Below are positions 34,588 through 42,430 of a stretch of DNA of 52,636 nucleotides, in pieces (position 1 is the stretch's first letter; each line of letters starts with the position of its first letter). The notes under the pieces were generated by a model, which saw nothing but the letters and a program-made list of their open reading frames with translations, was not told the origin of the DNA and did not search any database. The position numbers and the translations under genes were made by a program. The stretch is taken from the NCBI GenBank assembly GCA_964383905.1, contig CAYLJO010000010.1:1-52636 (forward strand), in the 5' to 3' direction. Source of the stretch: CAYLJO01 sp964383905. GTDB taxonomy: Bacteria > Acidobacteriota > Blastocatellia > Pyrinomonadales > Pyrinomonadaceae.

Positions 34588-35349
34588 CTACTCTCCCTTA
34601 TTGAGTATGAGCGGATAAATAATCTCTTCGTTATCCTTGTTATTAACGTTGATGATCTTCAGCGCGTAGCGGCTGGTCCCCGGTCTCGGTACCAGTTTTT
34701 GACCCGAACCCTGCAGCAACTGCTGAAGAACCTCCGGCTTGATCGCGCCGCCGGCCTCGGCAGCTTTGTTCGGCAGATCAAGCAGCATATCGCGGCTGAA
34801 GATAAGTGTGAAAAACTCTTGCCCCGCGGGTGGGAGTACGGGGAGCGCACATGGCGGCTGGTTCGGGCCGGTCGGGCAGTTTGACGGCACGATAAACTCC
34901 TGGTTCCTGGTCACGTAGTTCTGCCCGTCATTGATGCGCGAATCGGGGAAAATGATCTGCCCGTCCAGATACTTCCCCTTCTGGTGAATGATGTAGAGAT
35001 AGCCGTCCTGATTTGTCCGGACGGCCAGCCGCAGGAGATCCCCCGGGAAAAATTTGGCGATCGGGTTGATCTCTTCCTGCGAGCCATCTTGTCTCAGTTT
35101 GAGAACGCGCCACTGGAGCGAGAGCAGCGGCACTTGCTCGACCGGCTGGGGTTTAGCCCTCGGATGAGACTTACGAACGTGCGCGACGCGGCGGGGCTTC
35201 TGCTTGCGCTCGATTGTGACGGGGCGGTCATCGGTCAGTGAGCTGTTGCCCCCCTGCGCTAGCGCCACGCAACCGCCAGCGGCGGCATGCGCAAGGAAGA
35301 CCCCTGCCGCGGCTGCGATTAAACGAGATTTGAATGATCCGGATTGCAT
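34588..35349 (-). CDS. Exported DUF4384-domain protein
   Basis: A 253-aa exported protein. A signal peptide is clear (SFKSRLIAAAAGVFLAHAAA). Cleavage near ALAQG by signal peptidase I is likely. A Cys in AAGGC could form a weak lipobox, but the -3 residue is Ala rather than Leu. The mature part begins with a basic linker. A beta-rich domain follows, with FFPGDLLRLAVRTNQDGYLYIIHQ, the typical core of DUF4384, a family seen beside FHA, kinase and T6SS genes. The function is unknown. The ATG at 35349 follows GGAGGAAG with ideal spacing. The gene lies 33 bp after the SUMF1-like gene. It is the only exported small protein of the locus and could stand in for the missing TssJ. That is inference. Confidence 0.82.
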   Translation of the reverse strand: MQSGSFKSRLIAAAAGVFLAHAAAGGCVALAQGGNSSLTDDRPVTIERKQKPRRVAHVRKSHPRAKPQPVEQVPLLSLQWRVLKLRQDGSQEEINPIAKFFPGDLLRLAVRTNQDGYLYIIHQKGKYLDGQIIFPDSRINDGQNYVTRNQEFIVPSNCPTGPNQPPCALPVLPPAGQEFFTLIFSRDMLLDLPNKAAEAGGAIKPEVLQQLLQGSGQKLVPRPGTSRYALKIINVNNKDNEEIIYPLILNKGE

Positions 35350-35382
35350 ATTACTTCCTCCATAACTGAACAACACCTACTG

Positions 35383-36651
35383 CTACTGTGCACGTGCGAG
35401 CAACTTCTCTTGAAGCTTCGCGTCATCCGCGGAAACCACGCACCGGAAGCCGATCAGGTAGGCCCTATTTTTCTTCTCGTTCTCATCAAGCTCCGGGGGA
35501 TGATAGAGCCGGCGTGGAGTCCTCGCGTCATCTAGTTTACTCCTGTAGCTGCCGCCGCGCACGACGCGATTTTTTGTGCCGAAATCGGGATTGGACGCCT
35601 GATTGCCCTCATACGGCTGATAGAAAGCGTCAACCCATTCGGCGACGTTCCCGGCCATGTCCTGCGCCCCGTAAGCGCTCGCGCCGTTGGGATACTGGCC
35701 GACGTCTTTGGTGTGGCCCGTCGAGTCGAGGTTGGCCCGCCCCTGGTCGGGCGTATCGCCCCACGGCCACTGCCGTTTCGCCTGCGCGTTCGGCCCCCAT
35801 GATGCGGCCTTCTCCCACTCCTCCTCCTTTGGAAGGCGCTTGCCCGCCCACTTCGCATAGGCCGCCGCGTCAGCCCAACTGACGCCGACCACCGGCGACT
35901 TGGGATGACTCTTGAAATACTGCGGATCCCACCACGGGTTGGTCGGGATGGGGCGGTACATCTCATCGCAGAACTTCTTGTACTGTTCGTTTGTCACTTC
36001 GAACTTGTCGATATAGAAGTCGGGCAGCGTCACCTTGTGCGCTGGTTTTTCGTCCGCGTTGTGATTATCGTCGCCCATGATGAACTCGCCCGCCCCGACG
36101 AGCACCATCGGCCCGTTGTAATCAATCTCGTTCTGGGAGGCTGTCGGGGTCGGCACAGGGACCGGCCCGCAAGAAAGCTGCGCGGTGAGGCGCGTCGGCA
36201 CGCCATCTTTACCACTTACCGTGGCATTGAAATCTTCGCAACCATCATGCGAGACGCGCACAACCCGCTTGCCCGCCTTCAATTCCTGCACTTTAATCGA
36301 ACCGTCGGCGGAGGTGGTTCCGTGCCGCACATTATCAACGTAGACGGTGCTACCGGGCGGAGCCCCGATCACGACCAGCGTAAAGCCCGGGCTATTGAGC
36401 AAGAAGAAGAAGAGGACAATGCCGATGACGAGGAGCATCAACGCTCCGCCGCCGCCCATCACGAGCCAGACCCAGAGCGGGATGCCGCGGCGGGCCGAGG
36501 GCGGGCGCGACCCCGGTGGCGGAGCTTGTGGCGGCTCCTGAGGGGGCGGCGGCCCGCCGGTCATCGGGCCGGTCCCAGGCCGGATAAGCGGTGTGGTTGC
36601 CCCGAAGTCGCGTTGCTGCATCTGGAATGTGTCTTTGTAGCTCTCGTTCAT
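35383..36651 (-). CDS. Membrane-anchored PEGA and formylglycine-generating-enzyme-like protein
   Basis: A 422-aa protein. The cytoplasmic Pro-rich head (residues 1-55) is followed by a membrane helix (GIPLWVWLVMGGGG through VIGIVLFFFLL, ~56-86). A PEGA domain comes next (GAPPGSTVYVDNVRHGTT) and then an FGE/SUMF1 domain (~175-410) with MVLVGAGEFIMGDD, FEVTNEQYKKFC, VVGVSWADAAAYAKWAGKRLP, DMAGNVAEWV and RVVRGGSY. Domains of this fold either make formylglycine or act as non-enzymatic binding modules. In FHA/kinase T6SS loci they are usually thought to be binding modules. It is the first gene of the 30-kb T6SS run, preceded by GGGGAAGAGAA. No Ser/Thr kinase gene accompanies it, although three FHA domains lie downstream. 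Confidence 0.85.
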   Translation of the reverse strand: MNESYKDTFQMQQRDFGATTPLIRPGTGPMTGGPPPPQEPPQAPPPGSRPPSARRGIPLWVWLVMGGGGALMLLVIGIVLFFFLLNSPGFTLVVIGAPPGSTVYVDNVRHGTTSADGSIKVQELKAGKRVVRVSHDGCEDFNATVSGKDGVPTRLTAQLSCGPVPVPTPTASQNEIDYNGPMVLVGAGEFIMGDDNHNADEKPAHKVTLPDFYIDKFEVTNEQYKKFCDEMYRPIPTNPWWDPQYFKSHPKSPVVGVSWADAAAYAKWAGKRLPKEEEWEKAASWGPNAQAKRQWPWGDTPDQGRANLDSTGHTKDVGQYPNGASAYGAQDMAGNVAEWVDAFYQPYEGNQASNPDFGTKNRVVRGGSYRSKLDDARTPRRLYHPPELDENEKKNRAYLIGFRCVVSADDAKLQEKLLARAQ

Positions 36652-37217
36652 TTCTCTTCCCCATCGTCGCTTAAGAGCATTCAGCCAACTGGCCCAATCT
36701 ATCTCGACTTTCGGATCGCGGGAGAGTTTCGCCGAACCGGCTTAATCTCTGAACAGACCACAACCAGGTGGTTACCAATAGGACAGACGTTTCAAGATCA
36801 TCTTTTTGCAATAAAGGCTGGGCTAATCCGAGCGCAGGGAGCCGGACCGCGGACACGCAGCGCGCGTTTGCCCGGCAAGCACGAGCCTCGATGAGTCGGC
36901 GGTCACCGTCACTTGAGCATGTAACCGTGAACTGCTCTCGCGACCAAAAGCTAAATCACCGCCTAATCTTTGTCAAGCAAATGCTAACTCCGTCTGCCCA
37001 AAACTGTTTCTACGCAACTCGGGCGCCAAATCTAGCTCTTCTTGCCAAGCGGCGCGCGTTACGCTATCTTGGCTTATTCGGGCAAGTCATGGGCCGCGCG
37101 CTGGCCGAGGAGGAGCAGCCATCTCGAAAACATCGTTTCTGCCGCCGAGGGTTATGAGAGGGACGGGTACGCCCTTGCGCCTTTCTTGAATCATCCCGAT
37201 AGGAGTATGAATATATA
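36652..37217. other. Divergent intergenic region between the T6SS locus and ilvE
   Basis: These 566 bp contain no credible gene. They must hold the promoter of the T6SS envelope operon (minus) and that of ilvE (plus). For the minus strand there is a perfect TTGACA at 36976-36971, but the -10 at the right distance (TAGCTT) is poor, so it is only a weak candidate. The ilvE promoter candidate is listed separately. Confidence 0.5.
37042..37070 (+). promoter_or_regulatory. Candidate ilvE promoter
   Basis: TTGCCA (37042-37047), a 17-bp spacer and TATCTT (37065-37070) match the -35 and -10 boxes at 5/6 and 4/6. This gives a leader of about 140 nt before ilvE. I see no leader peptide or T-box-like structure there. 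Confidence 0.35.
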
Positions 37218-38303
37218 ATGTTCCCCAAAGACGGTAAAGCCAAAGACGTGAATACTCCTCGCATCGCCGGTGAGGTCTGGCACAACGGGAAGTTTATCAA
37301 CTGGGATGACGCGCGCGTGCACGTCATGTCGCACGTTCTGCATTACGGTTCGAGCGTCTTCGAAGGCATACGCTGCTACTCGACCAAGCGCGGCCCCGCC
37401 ATTTTTCGCCTCACGGAGCACATGCAGCGACTGCTCAACTCGGCCAAGATTTACCGGATGGATCATGACTGGACTCGTGAACAGCTGTGCGCGGCCTCGG
37501 TCGAACTCGTGAAGCGCAGCGGCCTCAATCAATGCTACTTGCGCCCGATCATATTTCGCAGCCTGGATGAAAGCAAGCCGGCGTTTGGCGTCAACCCGTT
37601 TCCGAATCCGCTGTCGTGCTACATCGGCGCTTGGGACTGGGGCAAATACCTAGGCGATGAAGCGATCGAACAGGGCGTGGATGTTTGCGTTTCCACCTGG
37701 AATCGCCTCACGCCGAACTCGATGCCCGCGATGGCAAAAAGCGGCGCCAACTATATGAACTCGCAACTCATCAAGATGGAAGCGCTGCTGAACGGCTACG
37801 CCGAGGGCATTGCGCTCGATGACCGCGGGTTCGTCTCGGAAGGCTCCGGCGAAAATATCTTTCTCGTGCAGGGCGGGAGGGTCGTTACGCCTCCACTCTC
37901 GTCATCGATTCTGCCCGGCATCACGCGGGACAGCGTCATACAGATTTGCCGTCAACTGGATATCCCCGTCGTCGAAACCGGCATTCAACGCGCCGCGCTC
38001 TACGTCGCCGACGAGCTCTTCTTCACGGGAACCGCCGCCGAAGTCACGCCAATACGCTCGGTTGACCGCATCAGCATCGGCACAGGCCACCGCGGCGAAA
38101 TCACGGCGCGTATCCAGCAGCTATTCTTTGATGTTACTTCCGGCGAGCGCCCGGCCCCCGGCGACTGGCTGACCTACGTGAGAGAGAGCGAACAAACTCG
38201 TCCGGGCAGCAACGGCCGCGCCAGCGTCGCTGAAGTTAGCGAGCAGGGGGTTCTTGGGGAGGCTGAACCCGAAGAGAACATCCACGCCGCCACCTTCGAC
38301 TAA
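37218..38303 (+). CDS. ilvE: Branched-chain amino acid aminotransferase
   Basis: A 361-aa class IV aminotransferase that makes or breaks down leucine, isoleucine and valine using PLP. Motifs include HYGSSVFEGIRCY (42-54), RPIIFRSLD, the PLP lysine K174 in MAKSGANYMNSQ, ALDDRGFVSEGSGENIFLV and LPGITRDSVIQ, then FFTGTAAEVTPIRSVD near 272. The core ends around residue 320. A ~40-aa polar tail (from TRPGSNGR on) is longer than in E. coli IlvE. The ATG at 37218 has AGGAG 12-13 nt upstream. An earlier ATG at 37207 runs into a stop after three codons. A strong terminator follows, so it appears monocistronic. Confidence 0.95.
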   Translation: MFPKDGKAKDVNTPRIAGEVWHNGKFINWDDARVHVMSHVLHYGSSVFEGIRCYSTKRGPAIFRLTEHMQRLLNSAKIYRMDHDWTREQLCAASVELVKRSGLNQCYLRPIIFRSLDESKPAFGVNPFPNPLSCYIGAWDWGKYLGDEAIEQGVDVCVSTWNRLTPNSMPAMAKSGANYMNSQLIKMEALLNGYAEGIALDDRGFVSEGSGENIFLVQGGRVVTPPLSSSILPGITRDSVIQICRQLDIPVVETGIQRAALYVADELFFTGTAAEVTPIRSVDRISIGTGHRGEITARIQQLFFDVTSGERPAPGDWLTYVRESEQTRPGSNGRASVAEVSEQGVLGEAEPEENIHAATFD

Positions 38304-38330
38304 AACTAAAGCGCACAACAACTTATAAAA

Positions 38331-38380
38331 GCATCGCGCCGAAAGCAGCAAACAGCCCGCTTTCGGCGCGATGCTTTCTT
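38331..38380 (+). terminator. Strong rho-independent terminator after ilvE
   Basis: A perfect 16-bp inverted repeat, GCATCGCGCCGAAAGC (38331-38346) and GCTTTCGGCGCGATGC (38359-38374), has a 12-nt loop. AAAA precedes it and TTTCTT follows, so it can stop transcription from the plus strand and perhaps weakly from the minus strand. Confidence 0.92.
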
Positions 38381-38393
38381 ATGTTTAAAACCG

Positions 38394-38423
38394 TTGACTC
38401 ATGTTAGCCTCACAAGCTATTAT
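38394..38423 (+). promoter_or_regulatory. Candidate pilT promoter
   Basis: TTGACT (38394-38399), an 18-bp spacer and TATTAT (38418-38423) match at 5/6 each. It lies just past the ilvE terminator and ~145 bp before the chosen pilT start. This argues that the open frame upstream of that start is untranslated leader. Confidence 0.5.
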
Positions 38424-38568
38424 GGTTGCAGCGTCGTCGCGCGCTTCCCAGCCTGCGAGGCGCGCTTCCTGCGCTGCCAGACTTGAGTACCGCAAGACAA
38501 TCCAAGGACAAATCACGTCCCGTTTTCTTTATTTCCCGATCAATTCGGAAAGGTTTTTCTATTCAGCT

Positions 38569-39783
38569 ATGTCCGTCAAAATTGATGACCTTTTGAGAAC
38601 CGTCACCGGCCACGGCGCGTCGGACCTACATATCAAAGCAGGCTCGTTCCCTTTTATGCGCATCGGCGGTGAACTCCGGCCCGTGGTCGATGCGCCGCGC
38701 CTCACACAGGAAGATACGTTAGACATGGCATTCCACATGATGTCGAACCGCCAGAAGCAGCGCTTCAAAGAGGTGTCTGAGGTCGACATCGCCTACGGCG
38801 TCAGCGGGCTGGGGAGGTTTCGCGCCAACATCTTTCAGCAGCGCGGCACGGTCGGCATCGTCTTGCGCGTGATCCCGGATAACACGCGCAGCACGAGCGA
38901 GCTGGGTCTGCCGCCCGTCATTGACAAGATCGCCGACGAGCAACGCGGACTAATCCTCGTCACGGGCGCGACCGGCTCCGGTAAATCCACGACGCTGGCG
39001 GCAATGATTGACCGCATCAACGCCACGCGTAGCGGTAAGATCGTCACCATTGAAGACCCGATTGAATTTCTCCACCGCGATAAGAAATCTTTTATCACGC
39101 AGCGTGAGGTGGACGTTGACACTCGCTCGTTCGCGGAGGCGCTGCGCGGGGCGCTCAGGCAGGATCCTGACGTGATCCTTGTTGGCGAGATGCGCGACTA
39201 CGAAACTACGGAGACCGCGCTGACCGCCGCCGAGACCGGCCACCTCGTGCTCTCAACCTTGCACACGCTCGACGCGACCGAGACGATCACGCGCATCGTC
39301 TCGTCCTTCCCGTCTCATCAACAGAAATCCGTGCGCATTCAGCTCGCCGGCATCCTCAAGGCCGTCATCTCAATGCGCCTGGTACGCGCCGCCAAAGGGA
39401 ATGGGCGCGTGCCCGCCGTCGAAATCATGGTCTCGACGGGGCTCATACGCGATTGCATCATCAACGAAGAGAAGACTTCGCAGATACGCGATGCCATCGC
39501 CGCCGGAACGAGCCAGTACGGCATGCAGAGTTTTGATCAATCGCTCTTTCACCTCTACCAATCCGGCCTCATCACGCTTGAAGAGGCGCTGCGCACGGCG
39601 ACCAACGCGGACGAGTTCCGGATGCGCTGTGCCGGCATCATCTCCGCCGATCAGGCGTTAGGCAGCTTCGGGGATATCAACAACATGGGCGGCGACCCCG
39701 ACTCGGCGCCGGTGGGGGTCAAAGAAGCTATTTCGAAGAAACCGGCACCAAGCACCGGCACTCCAAAACGTGGCAAAGCGTAA
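38569..39783 (+). CDS. pilT: Type IV pilus retraction ATPase PilT
   Basis: A 404-aa PilT/VirB11-type hexameric ATPase that powers pilus retraction and twitching. The start MSVKIDDLLRTVTGHGASDLHIKAG matches the family. Other motifs are RFRANIFQQRGTVGIVLRVI, Walker A GATGSGKS (133-140), the Asp box around TIEDPIEFLH, Walker B/His box with DPDVILVGEMRDYET and HLVLSTLHT, and the arginine-rich C-terminal region. A frame is open to 38401, but the extra 56 residues are unlike PilT. The last ~40 residues (from FGDINNMGGDPDSAP on) are a Pro/Lys tail beyond the usual end. No other pilus gene is in the window, which is common for pilT. Confidence 0.93.
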   Translation: MSVKIDDLLRTVTGHGASDLHIKAGSFPFMRIGGELRPVVDAPRLTQEDTLDMAFHMMSNRQKQRFKEVSEVDIAYGVSGLGRFRANIFQQRGTVGIVLRVIPDNTRSTSELGLPPVIDKIADEQRGLILVTGATGSGKSTTLAAMIDRINATRSGKIVTIEDPIEFLHRDKKSFITQREVDVDTRSFAEALRGALRQDPDVILVGEMRDYETTETALTAAETGHLVLSTLHTLDATETITRIVSSFPSHQQKSVRIQLAGILKAVISMRLVRAAKGNGRVPAVEIMVSTGLIRDCIINEEKTSQIRDAIAAGTSQYGMQSFDQSLFHLYQSGLITLEEALRTATNADEFRMRCAGIISADQALGSFGDINNMGGDPDSAPVGVKEAISKKPAPSTGTPKRGKA

Positions 39784-39814
39784 GCATAGAGGAAGGACGT
39801 AACGGGGTGCTCGG

Positions 39815-40045
39815 ATGAAGATTGATCGAAACAGACAGATTCCTAAGGTGATCATCTATGTCGCCCTCTACGCCATCATGTTCGGAGTAGACGTCTGGTT
39901 ATTAACCAACGGCAGAGAACGTAGCGAGCGGGACACCTGGATTATTTATATATCCGTGATCGGCTCTGTATTTGTAGGGTCCTGCAAATTAGCTTTACGC
40001 ACGTCGAAGAGGCGAAAACAGATGGCATTCGATCTGGCTAATTAG
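39815..40045 (+). CDS. Small two-helix membrane protein
   Basis: A 76-aa protein with a basic N-terminus and two predicted membrane helices (VIIYVALYAIMFGVDVWLL and WIIYISVIGSVFVGSCKLAL), separated by a charged loop. The C-terminus is basic and would lie in the cytoplasm. The ATG is preceded by GGGGTG about 6 nt upstream and lies 31 bp after pilT, so co-transcription is likely. I recognise no family. The membrane pattern and spacing make it more credible than a random frame. Confidence 0.5.
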   Translation: MKIDRNRQIPKVIIYVALYAIMFGVDVWLLTNGRERSERDTWIIYISVIGSVFVGSCKLALRTSKRRKQMAFDLAN

Positions 40046-40061
40046 GTCATCCCTGAAAAAG

Positions 40062-40297
40062 TCATGCTAGCTGTAAACTCATAGCTGATTTGAAGCAGCG
40101 CCGCAGCTTCCTTAAGTTGAAGCCGCAGCCGGTCAATAACGCATTGATGCAGTCGCCTTCTTGCCCCGCAGATAGTTGCGTTCCATTTTTGTGATTCTGT
40201 TCTGTTTGAGATGCCCGACCACAGGCTCAGTCGCTGACCTTCTGCGCAATAGTGCTTTCAATGTGCGTGACAAGCGCTTGCGGCCTGACAGATACAC
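40062..40297 (-). pseudogene. C-terminal remnant of an IS5-type transposase, frameshifted
   Basis: On the minus strand YLSGRKRLSRTLKALLRRRS followed by ATEPVVGHLKQ and RNYLRGKK is the conserved C-terminus of IS5/DDE_Tnp_1 transposases (the 'RRRSAVEPVIGHLK...RNYLKG' block). The frame then breaks near 40150. After a shift of one frame the typical ending resumes as DCINALLTGCGFNLRKL to a stop at 40062. Neither the DDE catalytic region nor an N-terminus is present. The insertion sequence is therefore old and decayed. Confidence 0.8.
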
Positions 40298-40434
40298 CGC
40301 GACATCGAAGTTGATGTCTTCGAGCACCACCGTGCCTTTAAAGCGCTTGCTCACGCTGCCCACGCTGGCAGCGATCTCCCGGCGCGCTCCTTCCCCCGGC
40401 GCTGGGCCTGCCGACTTTTCGCCCTTAGCTATCG

Positions 40435-40513
40435 TAGACGTTATAAGAAATAACATTTTGGCCTTAAAAACCTGGGCAAAACTCATGAAAAACCTTATTT
40501 CTTATAACGCCTA
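40435..40513. repeat. 19-bp inverted repeat (one mismatch) beside the transposase remnant
   Basis: TAGACGTTATAAGAAATAA at 40435-40453 pairs with the reverse complement at 40495-40513, with 18/19 identity and a perfect 15-bp core CGTTATAAGAAATAA. The 41-nt interval is AT-rich. It could be the arms of a small hairpin element or the decayed ends of the mobile element next to it. Confidence 0.75.
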
Positions 40514-40544
40514 TTGATCGGACGGGGCAGTAGGTCAATCATCC

Positions 40545-40864
40545 GGCTACCCCGGTTAATCTCCTGACCGAATCATCATCCTGACCTGTCAAATTGATCC
40601 CATCCTACAGCCGCATTCGACAAGACGCGCCGGAGATCACCCTTAAGTGCCAGTGTGTTAGTGGTTTGTGCAGACAGGCAGGCGCACGCCCCGAGCGGCA
40701 TCGCGCTTGATCTGGAAGAGGGGGGCGCGGCGTGAAGCGGAAACGCTTCACGGACTCACCGCACGGAGTCCTGCGGTCGCGCCCGTACCCCGCCGCAGGG
40801 GGTAAATGGGCTCTCACCAAAGTGGTCAGGAGGGGTAATCGGTGTAGAGGGCTCCCCGGTTAAT
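40545..40864. repeat. ~300-bp structured non-coding stretch bounded by near-identical direct repeats
   Basis: GGCTACCCCGGTTAAT (40545-40560) and GGCTCCCCGGTTAAT (40850-40864) differ by one base gap. Between them lies a perfect 9-bp hairpin with a GAAA tetraloop (CGTGAAGCG-GAAA-CGCTTCACG, 40731-40752). It is followed by nested complementary pieces (ACCGCA/TGCGGT and GGACTC/GAGTCC). No coding frame looks real. The pattern suggests a structured RNA or a non-autonomous insertion. I could not assign a family. Confidence 0.45.
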
Positions 40865-40894
40865 AGCGAATTTATGCCAAGGGGGGAGTAAGAA

Positions 40895-41488
40895 GTGAGT
40901 ATCAAAGACTGGAAACAATTTGCGCCCTTCTATTTTTACGCAGCCGCCGCAGCTACCTTAAACTTCGCCGCATGGCTGAGCGAACCTCGCACGCTCAGCA
41001 GCCTCCTCTTCTGGCTCGTCTTAGGCTTCATCAGCTGGTCATTAGTTGAATACATCCTCCACCGCTTTCTTTTCCACCACGAGGCACGATCAGAACGTTC
41101 CCGCTCGTTTATCTATGCGCTGCATCTCTCACACCACGATGATCCTCAAGGGTCTGATCATCTCTTCGTGAGACTGTGGATGAGTCTGCCGATCGCCCTC
41201 TGTTACGGCCTGCTGATGTGGGCACTGGTGGGCGATTGGCGCTCCACAGCCTATCTGTTCGGCGGGTTAATTGCCGGCTACTTCAGCTACGAGTGGGTGC
41301 ATTATCAAGCGCATCACGGGCGGCCACGGCTCCGTTTGCTCCGCTACTTGAAGAGGTATCATTTGCTGCACCACCATCGGACGCCCGGTCTGCGCTTTGG
41401 GGTGACCTCTCCGGTTATCGATTACCTGTTCGGGACATTCCAGCAGATGAGTAAAGGCGCGTCACAAGTTAGAGAGCACATCGCATAA
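40895..41488 (+). CDS. Membrane fatty acid hydroxylase / sterol desaturase family protein
   Basis: A 197-aa integral membrane di-iron protein. The histidine clusters that bind iron are in the expected order: HRFLFHH (57-63 region), HLSHHDD (about 76-82), HYQAHH and HLLHHH near 135-160. Four hydrophobic helices surround them. The family hydroxylates or desaturates membrane lipids. The short length and motif spacing resemble the FAH/CrtZ-like bacterial hydroxylases, and the substrate is unknown. It starts at a GTG (40895), with GGGGGAG about 8 nt upstream. The gene stands alone, after the scar region and before the HicB gene. Confidence 0.88.
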   Translation: MSIKDWKQFAPFYFYAAAAATLNFAAWLSEPRTLSSLLFWLVLGFISWSLVEYILHRFLFHHEARSERSRSFIYALHLSHHDDPQGSDHLFVRLWMSLPIALCYGLLMWALVGDWRSTAYLFGGLIAGYFSYEWVHYQAHHGRPRLRLLRYLKRYHLLHHHRTPGLRFGVTSPVIDYLFGTFQQMSKGASQVREHIA

Positions 41489-41607
41489 AATTACTTTGTG
41501 GGCTTGGACTCGCCGCAAGCACCCCTTCACTAATTTATGCAAAAGTTAGGTGGAAGTCATTATTGGACCTAAGTGGACACGAAACCTTCATTACGCAACA
41601 CATCAGC

Positions 41608-41622
41608 TTATAGTGCTATAAT
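41608..41622 (+). promoter_or_regulatory. Extended -10 promoter overlapping a palindrome before hicB
   Basis: TGCTATAAT (41614-41622) is an extended -10 element. It lies within the perfect palindrome TTATAG-TG-CTATAA (41608-41621). Transcription would begin around 41629, one or two bases before the hicB ATG at 41631, so the mRNA would be nearly leaderless. The palindrome is a natural site for autorepression by HicB. Confidence 0.5.
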
Positions 41623-41630
41623 CTGATGTC

Positions 41631-41894
41631 ATGAAGACTTATACCTTCACCATACTATTAACACCGGACGAGACAGGCGGCTACGTGGTGACGTGCCCGG
41701 CTCTGCCCGGAGTAGTTACACAGGGCGATACTATCAAAGAGGCTAAGGCGATGGCCGTCGATGCTATTCAATGCCATATTGAGAGCATGATCGAAGACGC
41801 CTGTCCGTGCCGGAAGATCGCACCTCAGCTCATACGCATCCGTCGCATCACGCGCACGCCGGTGCGCCAGTCTTCATTGATGTCAAAGCGATAA
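41631..41894 (+). CDS. Solitary HicB-like antitoxin
   Basis: An 87-aa protein. The first ~55 residues are a clear HicB fold: YTFTILLTPDETGGYVVTCP, ALPGVVTQGDTIKEA, and the helix AVDAIQCHIESMIED. HicB proteins are partly degenerate RNase-H-like folds that neutralise HicA toxins. Many solitary copies act as regulators. No HicA is found on either side. The usual end after the helix is replaced by CPCRKIAPQLIRIRRI and more, read from sequence antisense to the 3' end of the neighbouring nuclease gene (70-bp overlap). This suggests that the original 3' end and the toxin gene were lost by rearrangement. There is no ribosome site, which fits a leaderless mRNA. Confidence 0.72.
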   Translation: MKTYTFTILLTPDETGGYVVTCPALPGVVTQGDTIKEAKAMAVDAIQCHIESMIEDACPCRKIAPQLIRIRRITRTPVRQSSLMSKR

Positions 41895-42430
41895 AGCTCT
41901 ATTGCGGGAGCGATTGAGTGGGCCAAGGTATGAAACGCGCGGTGAAACCTGAGAGTCGGCGCAACAAGATAAACGAGTGGCGGCTCGTCTGCGATCACGG
42001 CCTCACCAAACAATTGAGCGCGCTCGATGTTGCCGGGCCGCCGGTGCGCCTCAACTCGCCGCCAGTAATCTGCGCCCTGGAAAACGTGTTCTCGGTCCTC
42101 CGAAACCTTTAGTTCGATGACAACGAGGCGGCCGTCCTGCCTGAGCGCGAGCAGATCGACGGGCCGCGGCCCGGCGGCGCCCGCCTGCGAGGTACGAAAC
42201 TGCGCATGCAGCGGGGCGATGACGAGACCCGGATCGAGCCTGGTGACATCGCATCTGAGCAGAGATTCGAGCCACGCTTCCGGCGCGGCTCTGTACAGGG
42301 CGTGGCGGTGGTCGCTCGCGCCGGCACGGCGGTTCTCTTCCAGCTCGCTTAAAAGGCTGGTCCAATCCGGCCACGTGCTCTCTTCAAGTAATCTTCGGCG
42401 CGCGCCCTCGACGCCGAACCACGCGCTCAT
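41825..42430 (-). CDS. PD-(D/E)XK nuclease-like protein, C-terminal frame of a broken gene
   Basis: A 201-aa frame. The motif PVDLLALRQDGRLVVIELKV (residues ~93-112) has the D...E-x-K arrangement of PD-(D/E)XK nucleases, followed by a helix EHVFQGADYWRRVEAH. I believe it is the C-terminal part of a ~500-aa acidobacterial protein whose earlier parts are in the three frames upstream. The sequence WFGVEGARRRLLEES continues naturally from the previous frame's RRVMKHER. It begins at an ATG (42430) inside the previous frame, so translation as a separate protein is possible. The nuclease core itself appears intact. Confidence 0.75.
   Translation of the reverse strand: MSAWFGVEGARRRLLEESTWPDWTSLLSELEENRRAGASDHRHALYRAAPEAWLESLLRCDVTRLDPGLVIAPLHAQFRTSQAGAAGPRPVDLLALRQDGRLVVIELKVSEDREHVFQGADYWRRVEAHRRPGNIERAQLFGEAVIADEPPLVYLVAPTLRFHRAFHTLAHSIAPAIELYRFDINEDWRTGVRVMRRMRMS

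Noticed and set aside
40731..40752. Resemblance of the GAAA-capped hairpin to domain V of a group II intron
   Set aside because: The capped upper stem is similar, but the catalytic triad, the bulge and the matching lower stem are absent at the expected places, and no reverse transcriptase is near.
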